From positions 1 to 64,000 of the forward strand of contig JAFUOV010000011.1 in assembly GCA_017481745.1 (NCBI GenBank): a stretch of DNA of 64,000 nucleotides, in the 5' to 3' direction. The notes under the pieces were generated by a model. That model was not told the DNA's origin. It saw only the letters and a list, made by a program, of their open reading frames with translations, and did no database searches. The position numbers and the translations under genes were made by a program. The stretch is from Bacteroidaceae bacterium (GTDB lineage: Bacteria; Bacteroidota; Bacteroidia; Bacteroidales; Barnesiellaceae_A). This document shows, one piece after another, positions 1-8,329 of the stretch (position 1 is the stretch's first letter; each line of letters starts with the position of its first letter).

Positions 1-77
1 AATAAAATATAAAGAGTTTTTTGCGTTTATTCTGCCCAAATCACCCCTACAACACACTGCAAGGGGGAATGAAAGAT

Positions 78-160
78 GAAAGATGAGAGTTTAGGGTTTA
101 TAGACATAAGAATATAAGAATACGAGCTGAAATGCCGTCTGAAAGACGTGTCGAGGGCTG
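78..160 (-). repeat. dispersed intergenic repeat, first copy
   Basis: The reverse complement of this stretch aligns with 4388-4471 across its length, including ACACGTCTTTCAGACGGCAT and the TCTTATGTCTATAAA word. Shorter related words (CTAAACTCTCATCT, CTCTAAACACTCA, GTCCCTAC) occur at 1636-1712 and 4560-4612. The family seems confined to the first 4.7 kb of the window. Confidence 0.65.
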
Positions 161-465
161 AAAGCCCGAGTATGGATAACCCCCAACGAATGAGCCGATA
201 GGCGAATGAAGTTGGGGGAACATCGTCCCACCACGCCACCGTCTGTAAAGACGGGAAGCCCCATCGCAATCCTCGCCGGAAACAGCCGTATTGCCATGCC
301 CGACCCGCTGCGCCGGCGAGTGCATTATGAGTAGTAATGTCCCCCAACTTCGCCGTTGCTTCGCTCGGCTCGTTGGGGGTTATCATATTCTCGCATCCTA
401 CGGTGCTCGACCCGTCCTTCGGACGATATGGAGTGTTGATGGGTAGGTACGTGCCGTTGGCACGT
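136..465. repeat. dense mosaic of short intergenic hairpins
   Basis: The 474 bases left of the DUF1016 gene hold no supported gene. They hold a run of perfect short palindromes: CGTCT-GAA-AGACG (136-148), GGGCT-GAA-AGCCC (155-167), CCCCCAAC...GTTGGGGG (180-218), CCGTCT...AGACGG (239-254), CTCGCCGG...CCGGCGAG (272-320), CCCCCAAC...GTTGGGGG (341-379), CGTCC-TTC-GGACG (413-425) and ACGTGCC-GTT-GGCACGT (449-465). The last lies just past the stop of the leftward DUF1016 gene and could help end its transcript, though no T-run follows. Several loops share a GAA/TTC triplet, which suggests related elements. Function is unknown. Confidence 0.7.
172..386. repeat. inverted-repeat-bounded 215-bp element (MITE-like?)
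   Basis: The segments 172-222 and 337-386 are imperfect inverted copies of each other. Both start with GATAACCCCCAACGA and end with GAAGTTGGGGG followed by (A)ACAT when read in the same sense, and differ only in the middle. They bound about 114 bases. This is the shape of a miniature inverted-repeat element, but no target-site duplication is obvious and each arm is itself a palindrome. An alternative is a pair of repeated regulatory palindromes. Confidence 0.5.
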
Positions 466-474
466 GGTGAAAGA

Positions 475-1509
475 TTAGTGTTGCAAACGGAAAAATTCCT
501 TTTGCAATTCTATTTCCCTTTTCAGCTCTTCCTCCGACGGCATATAGAGCATATATTTAGATGCAAACAACCTATCATTGTCGTGTAAAATAGAGTAGCG
601 GGCTATATCATTATCTGTCTCGGAACATAAAACTATACCAATAGTAGGATTGTCGCCCTCACCCCGCACACGCTCATCGTACATTCTTACATACATATCC
701 ATCTGTCCTACATCCTGATGGGTTATTGTTGTTGTCTTAAGATCTATAAGCACAAAACATTTCAGGATGTAGTTATAGAAAACCAAATCAATAAAATAAT
801 CATTCTTTTCGGTACGTATCAATTTTTGGCGGGCTACAAACGAAAATCCCTTTCCCAACTCTAATAAGAATTTCTGAAGATTGCCAATGATAGCCGACTC
901 TAACTCCGACTCGGAAAAATCGGTATTGGGCGACAACCCGATAAACTCGGCAACAGTAGGATTTTTTATAAATTCCAGTTTATCCTGCTTATACACCGAT
1001 GTCAATTGTTTCATCTCCTCAATTACAACATCCTTGTTTTGAGAGAGCAACAACCTATTGTAATATTGTGAACCTATATTGCGATTGAGTGTTCTATAAC
1101 TCCACATCTGCTCGGTCGCTTCCTTCAGATACCACATTCGAGCCTCGGAGTCGGCAACTTGCATAAGTCTTTTATAATGCGACCAAGACAATATTCGCCA
1201 CGGTGTAGCGAAAATGTCGGGAAAGGTAGTATAAAACTGCCTATAGTAATAAAGAGATCCGACAGAAAAACCTTTGCCAAACTCTTTGGTAAGCTCCAGC
1301 GAGAGTGCTTTGAGTAGTTGCGAACCATAATCAGCGCGTTCTTTGCCATTCTGCTCTTCTTCGACAATGCGCTTACCTACAAGCCAATAGGCTTCGACCA
1401 TCGCAGCATTTATAGCTGAATAGGTTTTGCTTCTCGCTTCATTGACAATCTGTTTTACATCTGTAAAGAATGACCTATCTATCACAGTGTTTATATCTTT
1501 ATTTTCCAT
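475..1509 (-). CDS. DUF1016 / PDDEXK nuclease domain protein (YhcG family)
   Basis: A 344-aa protein of the YhcG/DUF1016 family. The N-terminal half (about residues 10-170) is the helical DUF1016 N-terminal domain, with the family's typical AYWLVGKRI and LYYYRQFYTTFP stretches. The C-terminal half (about 190-335) is a PDDEXK-like nuclease fold: DLVFYN supplies the acidic residue and LIDLKTT the D-x-K part of the active site, followed by QDVGQMDMYV. Family members are common next to restriction or mobile loci but their role is not settled; here it stands alone between hairpin-rich spacers. The ATG at 1509 is preferred over a TTG nine bases upstream. A candidate promoter lies directly upstream. 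Confidence 0.85.
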   Translation of the reverse strand: MENKDINTVIDRSFFTDVKQIVNEARSKTYSAINAAMVEAYWLVGKRIVEEEQNGKERADYGSQLLKALSLELTKEFGKGFSVGSLYYYRQFYTTFPDIFATPWRILSWSHYKRLMQVADSEARMWYLKEATEQMWSYRTLNRNIGSQYYNRLLLSQNKDVVIEEMKQLTSVYKQDKLEFIKNPTVAEFIGLSPNTDFSESELESAIIGNLQKFLLELGKGFSFVARQKLIRTEKNDYFIDLVFYNYILKCFVLIDLKTTTITHQDVGQMDMYVRMYDERVRGEGDNPTIGIVLCSETDNDIARYSILHDNDRLFASKYMLYMPSEEELKREIELQKEFFRLQH

Positions 1510-1529
1510 AGTGCACAAAATACTTTTTA

Positions 1530-1559
1530 CAAAAGTATCAAATAAACAATAATCTCAAA
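1530..1559 (-). promoter_or_regulatory. candidate promoter of the DUF1016 gene
   Basis: Read on the minus strand, TACTTTTG (1537-1530) matches the Bacteroidetes -7 box TAnnTTTG, and TTTG (1559-1556) is a -33 element 18 bases away. Transcription would begin about 15 bases before the ATG at 1509. Confidence 0.5.
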
Positions 1560-1712
1560 GTAACAAAATGAAAATTTTTCGGAAGATGTATGTTTGTTGC
1601 AAATAAAAGACCTTTATATATACTACTATTACTCCTAACACTAAACTCTCATCTCTCAACATTCAGCACGTCCCTACCTCTAAACACTCAACCCTAATCA
1701 CTCATCTATCAT

Positions 1713-1769
1713 CTCCCCCATATAACAAAAGCGACCCCGACGGGGTCGCTTTTGTTATATGTAGGGGGT
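1713..1769. terminator. bidirectional terminator after the glucan-binding protein gene
   Basis: A near-perfect palindrome: the core GCGACCCC-GAC-GGGGTCGC (1731-1749) is flanked by matching ACAAAA/TTTTGT and ATATA arms, giving a stem of about 19 bp (1720-1760) that extends through CCCCC/GGGGG. On both strands the G+C core is followed by TTTTGTTAT, the pattern of an intrinsic terminator. It sits just past the stop of the leftward gene at 1778. Confidence 0.85.
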
Positions 1770-1777
1770 CTAAAATA

Positions 1778-3988
1778 TCAACGTACTACTTTCAATACGT
1801 CGTTACCGCAGCGTACTACGTACACACCACCGGCAAGACCGTTGAGGTCTACGCGGTTGTTGCCACGTGCTACCACAGCACCACTGAGGTTATACACCTC
1901 GATTGCGCCCTCGGCAGCTACTACGTTACCGGCATATACCATACCGTCTGCCTCTACTGCCTCAAGACCGGTAGGAACGCTGTCATAATTTACCCATTCA
2001 CCTATTGCTTTACCTTCACCCGCACCATGTACATCTACTTCGTAAATCTTATAACCGCTTTCAGTAGGATATGTAAGGTCTTCTGTTTGATCCCATTTGC
2101 CATCGAACGACATCTCGGTAGCCTCACTATTCATGCGCACAAAGATAACGTGGGTATATACGGGATCCTCTTCGGCTTTGGCGCGTGCAGGAGCTGCTGC
2201 AGGCACATTGTATTTTGAGAGGTAGAATACTACTGTGGGGATGGCATCACCATTTGTATTGTCATTGAACAACTCACCTTTCACCCAAGTGTGGGCATCT
2301 GTGTTCTTGTTGAAGAAGTAAGCAGCAAACCAAGCGCCATCATTATTCCAAGCATTACCGGGACGGAGATAGTAGTTATCCTCGCAGAGGATGTTCTCAA
2401 CAAACTTAGCACCCTCAAGTGTGAGTTTTTTATTGGTGAGGTCAACAGTAATTGTTACAGAAGCTTCAGCACCTGTGTATATGAAGTCAGTAACATATTC
2501 ACCACCGGCTTTAAGAGGATAATCACCCAAGTTAGTAAAGTAGCTGAAACCATACCAATTATCACCACCATCATTAAACGAAAACTGATCATTGGTAGTC
2601 AAAACACCTTCCCAAGAGAAGGTTGATGTTTCCTCGTTGTAAGTCATTGCATTACTTTCCGATGCTGTCCAACTATCCAAACCAAGTATGTACAATTTAG
2701 GTGTATTATCTATTTCGCCTTCAAACGGAGTTTCAGACTCAGTATATACCGTTCCACTCAATCTATAATAGGTAGTTGAAGCGACATTAGTAATATCACC
2801 TGTTTTATTTTTATTATTACTCTTGTTGTTAAATAGTAAATTTACAGCAGACTCCAAGTTGGTAAATGACTTTTTCCAATACTCTTTACCATTGATTGTT
2901 TCCTTTTCTGTTAAAGTTTCACCAGGCCATTCTGTTGTATAGCCTCCCCAGCAATGGATGTTAGTTTCTTCCCAAGCACCTTCAACCAAAAGATAAATAT
3001 CAAATGACAATTTTTCCTTTATAGTTACATTTGCCACCTCACTGCGAGCAATTTCTTCACCATTATCTTTCAAGATAGCAACGATTTTAGCCGTACCAGC
3101 CACAGAAGGTGTCCATTTATCGTTTGCAATATCCTGACCATCAATATTATAAACAATTGTAGGATTAGTCAAATTTTCTGTGTTATATGTATTGGCTTTT
3201 AATGTAACCTCTTCATTTACATATACAACAGAAGGACAATTTAGAGTAATTGTTGCACTAACGGGCACTGTTGGCTCTATCTTTTTGCTATAAGTGGTTT
3301 TGCTACCATCATACACTCCACCAACTTCAAATATTAAATCAGCAGTTTGAGATCCAGAACCATTGTTAAAAATTATGTTATTGGGTTGAGTAGTTGCAAA
3401 ATTACCACTTGCTTTCCATTTCCATATATTATTACCTAAATTTTCACATTTTTCACCAGGCCAGCTATTATTACCAGAGTCATTCCATACATATGCATAT
3501 ACAGTATTATATTTTTTCGTTGTATTGTCAAAGAATGCTACAATTTCACCCTCTAAGTAAGAAGGTTCTATTATCTCAGGCTCTTCTGCAGAGGGGGTAT
3601 AAGTGCTCCAACTACCTTCACACGCATCACCATTAAGATTTGTAACCGTAAACAATCTTTTACTATCATCAAGTGTTAAATCTTTAGTTTGGTTCCATTT
3701 GTTGTTCCAAGAATTAGCCACAGTAGCGCTATTACCAAAACGCACAAAAATAACACTTGTATGACCGCCAGCAGGCACAGTGAATTCATAATAACCGTCA
3801 CTATTCTTTGCTGCAAAATCAGCTGAAGCCCAAGCATTACCTGAGCTACCAAAGAAATATGCACCAAATTGTGCACCATCACTATCCCCAAAACCTGTCA
3901 TGTAAATTTTCTCTCCCGCAGGAACCGTTGCTGCCATTGCCGGTATAGTCAGCAATAGAGCCAAAAGAAAAGTTGTAATTTTTTTCAT
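1778..3988 (-). CDS. secreted multi-domain alpha-glucan-binding protein with type IX sorting domain
   Basis: A 736-aa exported protein. Residues 1-19 are a signal peptide ending AMA. An N-terminal module (about 24-132) with FVRF and NKWNQTKDLTL recurs near the C-terminus (about 555-680) as FVRM and GKWDQTEDLTY, so it is an internal duplication. Between them are a CBM26-like starch-binding module (about 146-225: YAYVWN, SWPGE, IIFNNG, QTADL), an Ig-like segment (240-325), a second WPGE module (327-417), and a SusE/SusF-like segment starting PKLYILG (429-530). The last 60 residues (EVYNLSGAVV ... VYVVRCGNDVLKVVR) look like a type A sorting domain that sends cargo through the type IX secretion system to the cell surface. 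No glycosidase domain or susCD neighbour is seen, so it probably binds starch or glycogen rather than degrading it. Specific ligand is inferred. Confidence 0.75.
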   Translation of the reverse strand: MKKITTFLLALLLTIPAMAATVPAGEKIYMTGFGDSDGAQFGAYFFGSSGNAWASADFAAKNSDGYYEFTVPAGGHTSVIFVRFGNSATVANSWNNKWNQTKDLTLDDSKRLFTVTNLNGDACEGSWSTYTPSAEEPEIIEPSYLEGEIVAFFDNTTKKYNTVYAYVWNDSGNNSWPGEKCENLGNNIWKWKASGNFATTQPNNIIFNNGSGSQTADLIFEVGGVYDGSKTTYSKKIEPTVPVSATITLNCPSVVYVNEEVTLKANTYNTENLTNPTIVYNIDGQDIANDKWTPSVAGTAKIVAILKDNGEEIARSEVANVTIKEKLSFDIYLLVEGAWEETNIHCWGGYTTEWPGETLTEKETINGKEYWKKSFTNLESAVNLLFNNKSNNKNKTGDITNVASTTYYRLSGTVYTESETPFEGEIDNTPKLYILGLDSWTASESNAMTYNEETSTFSWEGVLTTNDQFSFNDGGDNWYGFSYFTNLGDYPLKAGGEYVTDFIYTGAEASVTITVDLTNKKLTLEGAKFVENILCEDNYYLRPGNAWNNDGAWFAAYFFNKNTDAHTWVKGELFNDNTNGDAIPTVVFYLSKYNVPAAAPARAKAEEDPVYTHVIFVRMNSEATEMSFDGKWDQTEDLTYPTESGYKIYEVDVHGAGEGKAIGEWVNYDSVPTGLEAVEADGMVYAGNVVAAEGAIEVYNLSGAVVARGNNRVDLNGLAGGVYVVRCGNDVLKVVR

Positions 3989-4064
3989 AATTGTGTTTTT
4001 AAGATATATAATTTACAGTATAATATTCACAAAAATAGACACTACACGTGTGTATATTATCGCG

Positions 4065-4072
4065 CAAAGATA
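4065..4072 (-). promoter_or_regulatory. candidate -7 box for the glucan-binding protein gene
   Basis: On the minus strand 4072-4065 reads TATCTTTG followed by CG, a textbook Bacteroidetes -7 element. A second possible box, TATTTTTG, lies at 4037-4030. Neither has a clear TTTG at 19-20 bases upstream, so which is used is uncertain. The leader would be about 40-75 bases. Confidence 0.4.
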
Positions 4073-4233
4073 GTAAAAATTGTAACACACGACATACCGA
4101 TAGGCAAAAATTATATCTCATTTAACAAATTTCGCCTAAAAAAGTTTATAAATTAAACCACAAAGAAGCACGAAAAGGTGGTTGTGAAGTATGGTTGAGT
4201 GGTTAATTTGAGTGTTTAGAGTGGTAACCCCAC

Positions 4234-4283
4234 GCCCTTTGGGCACTCCCCCTATATTTTTCTGTCGAAAAACACAGAGGGAG
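4234..4283. repeat. structured intergenic unit, copy 1 (two hairpins)
   Basis: GCCC-TTT-GGGC (4234-4244), a spacer ACT, then CTCCC...GGGAG (4246-4283) enclosing the inner stem TTTTTC-TGTC-GAAAAA. The same plan occurs at 4482-4525 with different but still pairing stem bases. Downstream of both copies is AGAAAA. Function unknown. Confidence 0.6.
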
Positions 4284-4387
4284 AAAAAGTTACTTTTGCT
4301 GTTAAGGTAACCTTATGCTCCTCTGCGAGTGTAACGAGATAGGGGAGCTGTCGCCCTGCGACTGAGGGGTTCGTGCGTCCCTACTCA

Positions 4388-4471
4388 CACCCTCAACACG
4401 TCTTTCAGACGGCATTTTGCTTTGTATTCTTCTGTTCTTATGTCTATAAACGCTAAACTCTAATCTTTCAT
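4388..4471 (+). repeat. dispersed intergenic repeat, second copy
   Basis: This stretch is a roughly 84-base match, in opposite orientation, to 78-160. Shared words include ACACGTCTTTCAGACGGCAT, GTATTCTT, TCTTATGTCTATAAA and TAAACTCT followed by ATCTTTCAT. Mismatches and a small indel show that the copies have diverged. No open reading frame is shared, so it is a non-coding repeat. Confidence 0.7.
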
Positions 4472-4481
4472 GAACCCCTTC

Positions 4482-4525
4482 CCACTTCGTGGACTTCCCC
4501 TATATTCCTCGCGGAACACAGGGGC
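4482..4525. repeat. structured intergenic unit, copy 2 (two hairpins)
   Basis: CCAC-TTC-GTGG (4482-4492), spacer ACTT, then CCCC...GGGG (4497-4524) enclosing TTCC-TCGC-GGAA. Outer C/G runs, the TATA and CACA internal segments and the TnnC loop are the same as in copy 1, while the stem bases change in pairs. Confidence 0.6.
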
Positions 4526-4606
4526 AGAAAAGATTACCACCCCACACCACGCACCAGCGGTGAGTCCCTACGCTAATCTCTAAACACTCATCTCTAAACT
4601 TTTATG

Positions 4607-4651
4607 AACCCCCAAAAACACAACGCGTGTGAGCGGGGGGCTCACACGCGT
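4607..4651 (-). terminator. frd operon terminator
   Basis: A perfect 12-bp stem ACGCGTGTGAGC / GCTCACACGCGT with a five-base loop (4623-4651). On the minus strand it is followed within a few bases by TGTTTTTGGGGG. It lies 26 bases past the frdB stop codon. Confidence 0.8.
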
Positions 4652-4677
4652 GCGTACATATATATATATTATATGTA

Positions 4678-5433
4678 TTAGTCTTGCAACTTGGCTTTGA
4701 TAAACTCGCGGTTGAGGCGGGCGATGTTTGAGAGCGAAATGCTTTTGGGGCACTCGGCTGCACAAGCACCGGTGTTGGTACAGTTACCAAAACCGAGTTC
4801 GTCCATCTTGGCAACCATGGCGCGAGCGCGGCGGGCAGCTTCTACGCGACCTTGGGGAAGGAGAGCGAGTTGGCTAACCTTTGCCGAGACAAACAACATG
4901 GCAGAACCGTTCTTACAAGCAGCAACACAAGCACCGCAACCGATACAAGAAGCCGAGTCCATAGCCTCGTCGGCATCGGTCTTGGGGATGAGTATTGCGT
5001 TGGCATCTTGAGCACCACCGGCATTTACCGATGTGTAACCACCGGCAGCGATGATTTGGTCGTAGGCTGTGCGGTCTACCATCAAGTCGCGGATGACGGG
5101 GAAACCTGCCGAACGCCAAGGTTCGATGGTGATGGTGTCGCCGTTGTTGAACTTGCGCATGTGCAATTGGCAAGTTGTGATGGCAGAGTCGGGACCGTGG
5201 GGGTGTCCGTTGATATACAACGAGCACATACCGCATATACCTTCGCGGCAGTCGTGGTCGAATACTACCGGCTCTTTGCCTTCGTTGATAAGTTGTTCGT
5301 TGAGCACGTCGAGCATCTCAAGGAATGAGCTGTCGGTCGAAATGCCTTTAACGTTATATGTTTCAAACTGACCTTTGGCTTTGCGGTCGCGTTGACGCCA
5401 TACTTTCAGCGTTAAATCTATTTTCTTTTCCAT
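4678..5433 (-). CDS. frdB: fumarate reductase / succinate dehydrogenase iron-sulfur subunit
   Basis: A 251-aa iron-sulfur subunit that carries electrons between the flavoprotein and the membrane cytochrome b. Cysteines 62, 67, 70 and 88 ([10 protein letters not shown] ... TTCQ) fit the N-terminal [2Fe-2S] cluster. The C-terminal domain has [12 protein letters not shown] (C163, C166, C169, C173) and C218, C224, C228 in [14 protein letters not shown] for the [4Fe-4S] and [3Fe-4S] centres. It is the last gene of a C-A-B operon, 14 bases after frdA. In Bacteroidales this complex normally works as a fumarate reductase in anaerobic respiration to succinate; direction cannot be told from sequence. 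Confidence 0.95.
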   Translation of the reverse strand: MEKKIDLTLKVWRQRDRKAKGQFETYNVKGISTDSSFLEMLDVLNEQLINEGKEPVVFDHDCREGICGMCSLYINGHPHGPDSAITTCQLHMRKFNNGDTITIEPWRSAGFPVIRDLMVDRTAYDQIIAAGGYTSVNAGGAQDANAILIPKTDADEAMDSASCIGCGACVAACKNGSAMLFVSAKVSQLALLPQGRVEAARRARAMVAKMDELGFGNCTNTGACAAECPKSISLSNIARLNREFIKAKLQD

Positions 5434-5447
5434 AACTGTGATCCCGA

Positions 5448-7388
5448 TTATTGTTTGTAGTTACGTTGTTGAACTTTGACAAACTCGTAGTTGAGTTCTT
5501 CTTTGTGCAACTCCGGTTTTTGGTCTTCGCCTTTGTACTCCCAGCAACCTACGTACATGAACTCTTCGTCATTACGTTTAGCCTCACCTTCTTCGGTTTG
5601 GTGTTCTTCGCGGAAGTGTCCACCGCAAGATTCTTCGCGGTGCAAAGCGTCGGTAGCCATCAATTTACCTATCTCGATAAAGTCTTCCAAGCGCAATGCT
5701 TTTTCCAACTCGACGTTCAAGCCGTAGGCCTCGCCGGGGATGCGCAAGTCGCTGTAGAATTCTTTCTTGATTTTGTCGATTTCGACAAGAGCTTTTTCAA
5801 GACCTGCTTTGTTACGACCCATACCTACATAGTCGCTCATGATGCGACCGAGTTTTTTGTGCAACGAGTCGACCGATTGTTTACCCTTGATAGCCATGAG
5901 GCGTTCGATACGGGCTTTAACGGCTTTCTCGGCTTCGTCGAACTCGGGAAGGTCGGTGCTGAAGCGGGGAACTTGAATTTGGTCTGAGAGGTAGTTTTGG
6001 ATGGTGTAGGGCAATACGAAGTAACCATCGGCAAGACCTTGCATGAGGGCAGAAGCACCCAAGCGGTTGGCACCGTGGTCCGAGAAGTTTGCCTCACCAA
6101 TAGCAAACAGACCGGGTATTGTGGTTTGCAACTCATAGTCTACCCAGATACCGCCCATTGTGTAGTGCGATGCGGGATAGATCATCATAGGAGTTTCGTA
6201 TGGATTGTCGTCAACAATCTTTTCATACATTTGGAAGAGGTTGCCGTAACGAGCCTCAACAGCATCACGACCGAGGCGTTTGATAGCATCGCTGAAGTCG
6301 AGATATACGGCAAGACCTGTACCTACGCCATAGCCGGCATCGCAACGCTCTTTGGCAGCACGAGAGGCAACGTCGCGGGGTACGAGGTTACCAAATGCGG
6401 GATAGCGGCGCTCCAAGTAGTAGTCGCGGTCTTCTTCTTTGATTTGAGTGGGTTTGAGCTTGCCGGCGCGAATAGCTTCGGCATCTTCTTTTTTCTTGGG
6501 TACCCATATACGACCGTCGTTACGCAACGACTCGGACATAAGAGTGAGCTTCGATTGGAACTCGCCATGAACGGGGATACAAGTGGGGTGAATTTGTGCG
6601 TAAGCGGGGTTGGCAAAGTAAGCACCTTTGCGGTAGCATTGTACGGCAGCCGAGCCGTTAGATGCCATGGCATTGGTAGAAAGGAAGAATACGTTGCCAT
6701 AACCACCGGTAGCGATAACTACGGCGTGAGCCGAGAAGCGCTCGATACCGCCGGTAACGAGGTTGCGCATGATGACACCGCGAGCACGACCGTCGACGAT
6801 AACAACGTCGAGCATTTCGTAACGAGTGCGCAAGTCGACCTTACCCTTGTTTACTTGGCGCATCAATGAAGAGTATGCACCCAAGAGGAGTTGTTGACCG
6901 GTTTGACCCTTTGCATAGAAGGTACGCGATACTTGTGCACCACCGAAAGAGCGGTTGTCGAGCAAGCCGCCGTATTCGCGAGCGAAGGGAACGCCTTGGG
7001 CCACGCATTGGTCGATGATGTTGTTTGACACCTCAGCCAAGCGGTATACGTTAGCCTCACGAGCACGATAGTCGCCACCCTTGATAGTATCGTAGAACAA
7101 ACGGTAAACCGAGTCGCCGTCGTTTTGATAGTTCTTGGCAGCATTGATACCACCTTGTGCAGCGATAGAGTGTGCACGACGGGGTGAATCTTGAATACAG
7201 AAGTTAATAACGTTGAAACCCAACTCGCCCAGTGTAGCAGCAGCAGCACCACCGGCAAGACCGGTACCAACAACGATGATGTCGAGACGACGTTTGTTGG
7301 CGGGGTTCACCAATTTTTGAGTAGCCTTATAGTTGGTCCATTTTTCTGCCAACGGTCCGGCTGGTATTTTAGATTCTAATTTAGACAT
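5448..7388 (-). CDS. frdA: fumarate reductase / succinate dehydrogenase flavoprotein subunit
   Basis: A 646-aa flavoprotein, the catalytic subunit that interconverts fumarate and succinate. The dinucleotide-binding motif [18 protein letters not shown] begins at about residue 40. H73 in [11 protein letters not shown] is the expected covalent FAD attachment site. [11 protein letters not shown] and the Arg-rich [10 protein letters not shown] stretch fit the substrate site. Length matches the longer (B-type) Bacteroidetes and epsilonproteobacterial enzymes. It lies between frdC (27 bases) and frdB (14 bases) in one operon. Confidence 0.96.
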   Translation of the reverse strand: MSKLESKIPAGPLAEKWTNYKATQKLVNPANKRRLDIIVVGTGLAGGAAAATLGELGFNVINFCIQDSPRRAHSIAAQGGINAAKNYQNDGDSVYRLFYDTIKGGDYRAREANVYRLAEVSNNIIDQCVAQGVPFAREYGGLLDNRSFGGAQVSRTFYAKGQTGQQLLLGAYSSLMRQVNKGKVDLRTRYEMLDVVIVDGRARGVIMRNLVTGGIERFSAHAVVIATGGYGNVFFLSTNAMASNGSAAVQCYRKGAYFANPAYAQIHPTCIPVHGEFQSKLTLMSESLRNDGRIWVPKKKEDAEAIRAGKLKPTQIKEEDRDYYLERRYPAFGNLVPRDVASRAAKERCDAGYGVGTGLAVYLDFSDAIKRLGRDAVEARYGNLFQMYEKIVDDNPYETPMMIYPASHYTMGGIWVDYELQTTIPGLFAIGEANFSDHGANRLGASALMQGLADGYFVLPYTIQNYLSDQIQVPRFSTDLPEFDEAEKAVKARIERLMAIKGKQSVDSLHKKLGRIMSDYVGMGRNKAGLEKALVEIDKIKKEFYSDLRIPGEAYGLNVELEKALRLEDFIEIGKLMATDALHREESCGGHFREEHQTEEGEAKRNDEEFMYVGCWEYKGEDQKPELHKEELNYEFVKVQQRNYKQ

Positions 7389-7415
7389 AACTGTTGTGTT
7401 TTATCAGATTAATGA

Positions 7416-8117
7416 TTAGTGTACAGCCGGCATTTGAGGAACATCCCAACCGAGAACACCGTATTGGATATAGAGAGCTACGGCAACAAAAGCAAAACCG
7501 AGGCAGATGATAGTGGCAAAAACATTGCCAATAACTTTCCAGCGGTTGAACCAGATGTTGTTGTTGAAACCGATTGTGTGCAATGCGCTCCAGAAACCGT
7601 GTGTCAAGTGGAACCACAAAGCAGCAAACCACAAGATGTAGATAACTACCATTACGGGATTTTTGAAGGTTTCGATTACCAAGTACGAACCATCATGAGG
7701 ATTGGCATCAGAAACAGGAACAATTTCGTTGAGCTGCATCTTGAACCAGAATTGAGCCATGTGAAGCACCAAGAACAAAATAACGATGATACCGAGTACC
7801 AACATATTTTGTGAAGCCCACTCAACGCTTTTGGGACGAGTTGTAACAGCATAGCGGTCGTTACCACGCGCTTTGCGGTTTTGCCAAGTCAACCAGAAAG
7901 CATAAATTATGTGCACAATAAAGCCTGCGGCAAGCACAGCTGTACCAACAAGAGCATACCAATTGGCACCCAAGAACCCACAGATAGCATTGTATGCATC
8001 GGGTGAGAACACAAGGGCAAGGTTCATGCACATGTGAAAAGTTAAGAATAGAACGAGAAAGAGTCCCGATAAGCTCATGACTACTTTGCGTCCTATAGAC
8101 GAATTAGTTAACCACAT
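7416..8117 (-). CDS. frdC: fumarate reductase / succinate dehydrogenase cytochrome b subunit
   Basis: A 233-aa membrane subunit with about five transmembrane helices that anchors the complex and links it to menaquinone. Histidines within or next to helices (LTFHMCMN, FIVHIIYAF, LVLHMAQFW, LWFHLTHGFW) are candidates for two heme b groups, as in the B-type (di-heme) family. It is the first gene of the operon, with a good promoter about 55 bases upstream. Confidence 0.93.
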   Translation of the reverse strand: MWLTNSSIGRKVVMSLSGLFLVLFLTFHMCMNLALVFSPDAYNAICGFLGANWYALVGTAVLAAGFIVHIIYAFWLTWQNRKARGNDRYAVTTRPKSVEWASQNMLVLGIIVILFLVLHMAQFWFKMQLNEIVPVSDANPHDGSYLVIETFKNPVMVVIYILWFAALWFHLTHGFWSALHTIGFNNNIWFNRWKVIGNVFATIICLGFAFVAVALYIQYGVLGWDVPQMPAVH

Positions 8118-8176
8118 AAGTTTGAATTTTAAGTTATTATTATTGTATTTATGTTTTTCACGTTTGTAACAGTATG

Positions 8177-8208
8177 CAAAAATAGGCTTTTAAGACCAAC
8201 AAAACAAA
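8177..8208 (-). promoter_or_regulatory. frdCAB promoter
   Basis: On the minus strand TTTG (8208-8205) and TATTTTTG (8184-8177) are separated by exactly 20 bases, an ideal Bacteroidetes promoter. It predicts a leader of about 55 bases before the frdC ATG at 8117. Confidence 0.8.
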
Positions 8209-8274
8209 TAAATATAGATTTTTTTCTTTAATAACGGGCATAAAGCGGGCTTTTTTCACCAAAGAGCAAGTACA

Positions 8275-8307
8275 TTCGGGTGGTTTGCCGAAAAATGTGT
8301 ATCTTTA
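8275..8307 (+). promoter_or_regulatory. candidate promoter of the epimerase operon
   Basis: TATCTTTA (8300-8307) is a near match to the -7 consensus, with a weak TTCG (8275-8278) 21 bases upstream. Initiation near 8311 would exclude an in-frame ATG at 8285 and support the ATG at 8330. Confidence 0.45.
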
Positions 8308-8329
8308 TCGCCTCAAAAAGAGAATTGTC

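Larger units (their letters stand above)
3989..4677. other. 689-bp intergenic region, no gene
   Basis: No supported coding sequence lies between the glucan-binding protein and frdB. The segment holds candidate promoter boxes near 4030-4072 for the leftward gene, two structured repeat units (4234-4283 and 4482-4525), decayed copies of a dispersed repeat (4388-4471 and 4560-4612), and the frd operon terminator at its right end. Confidence 0.7.

Noticed and set aside
27..386. Overlapping open frames on the minus strand in the left intergenic region
   Set aside because: They run through inverted repeats and hairpins, have no recognisable domain and no promoter; the frames are by-products of the palindromes.
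5997..6869. A 290-codon open frame antisense to frdA
   Set aside because: It is opposite a well-supported frdA and shows no independent domain; G+C-rich codon use of frdA explains the lack of stops.
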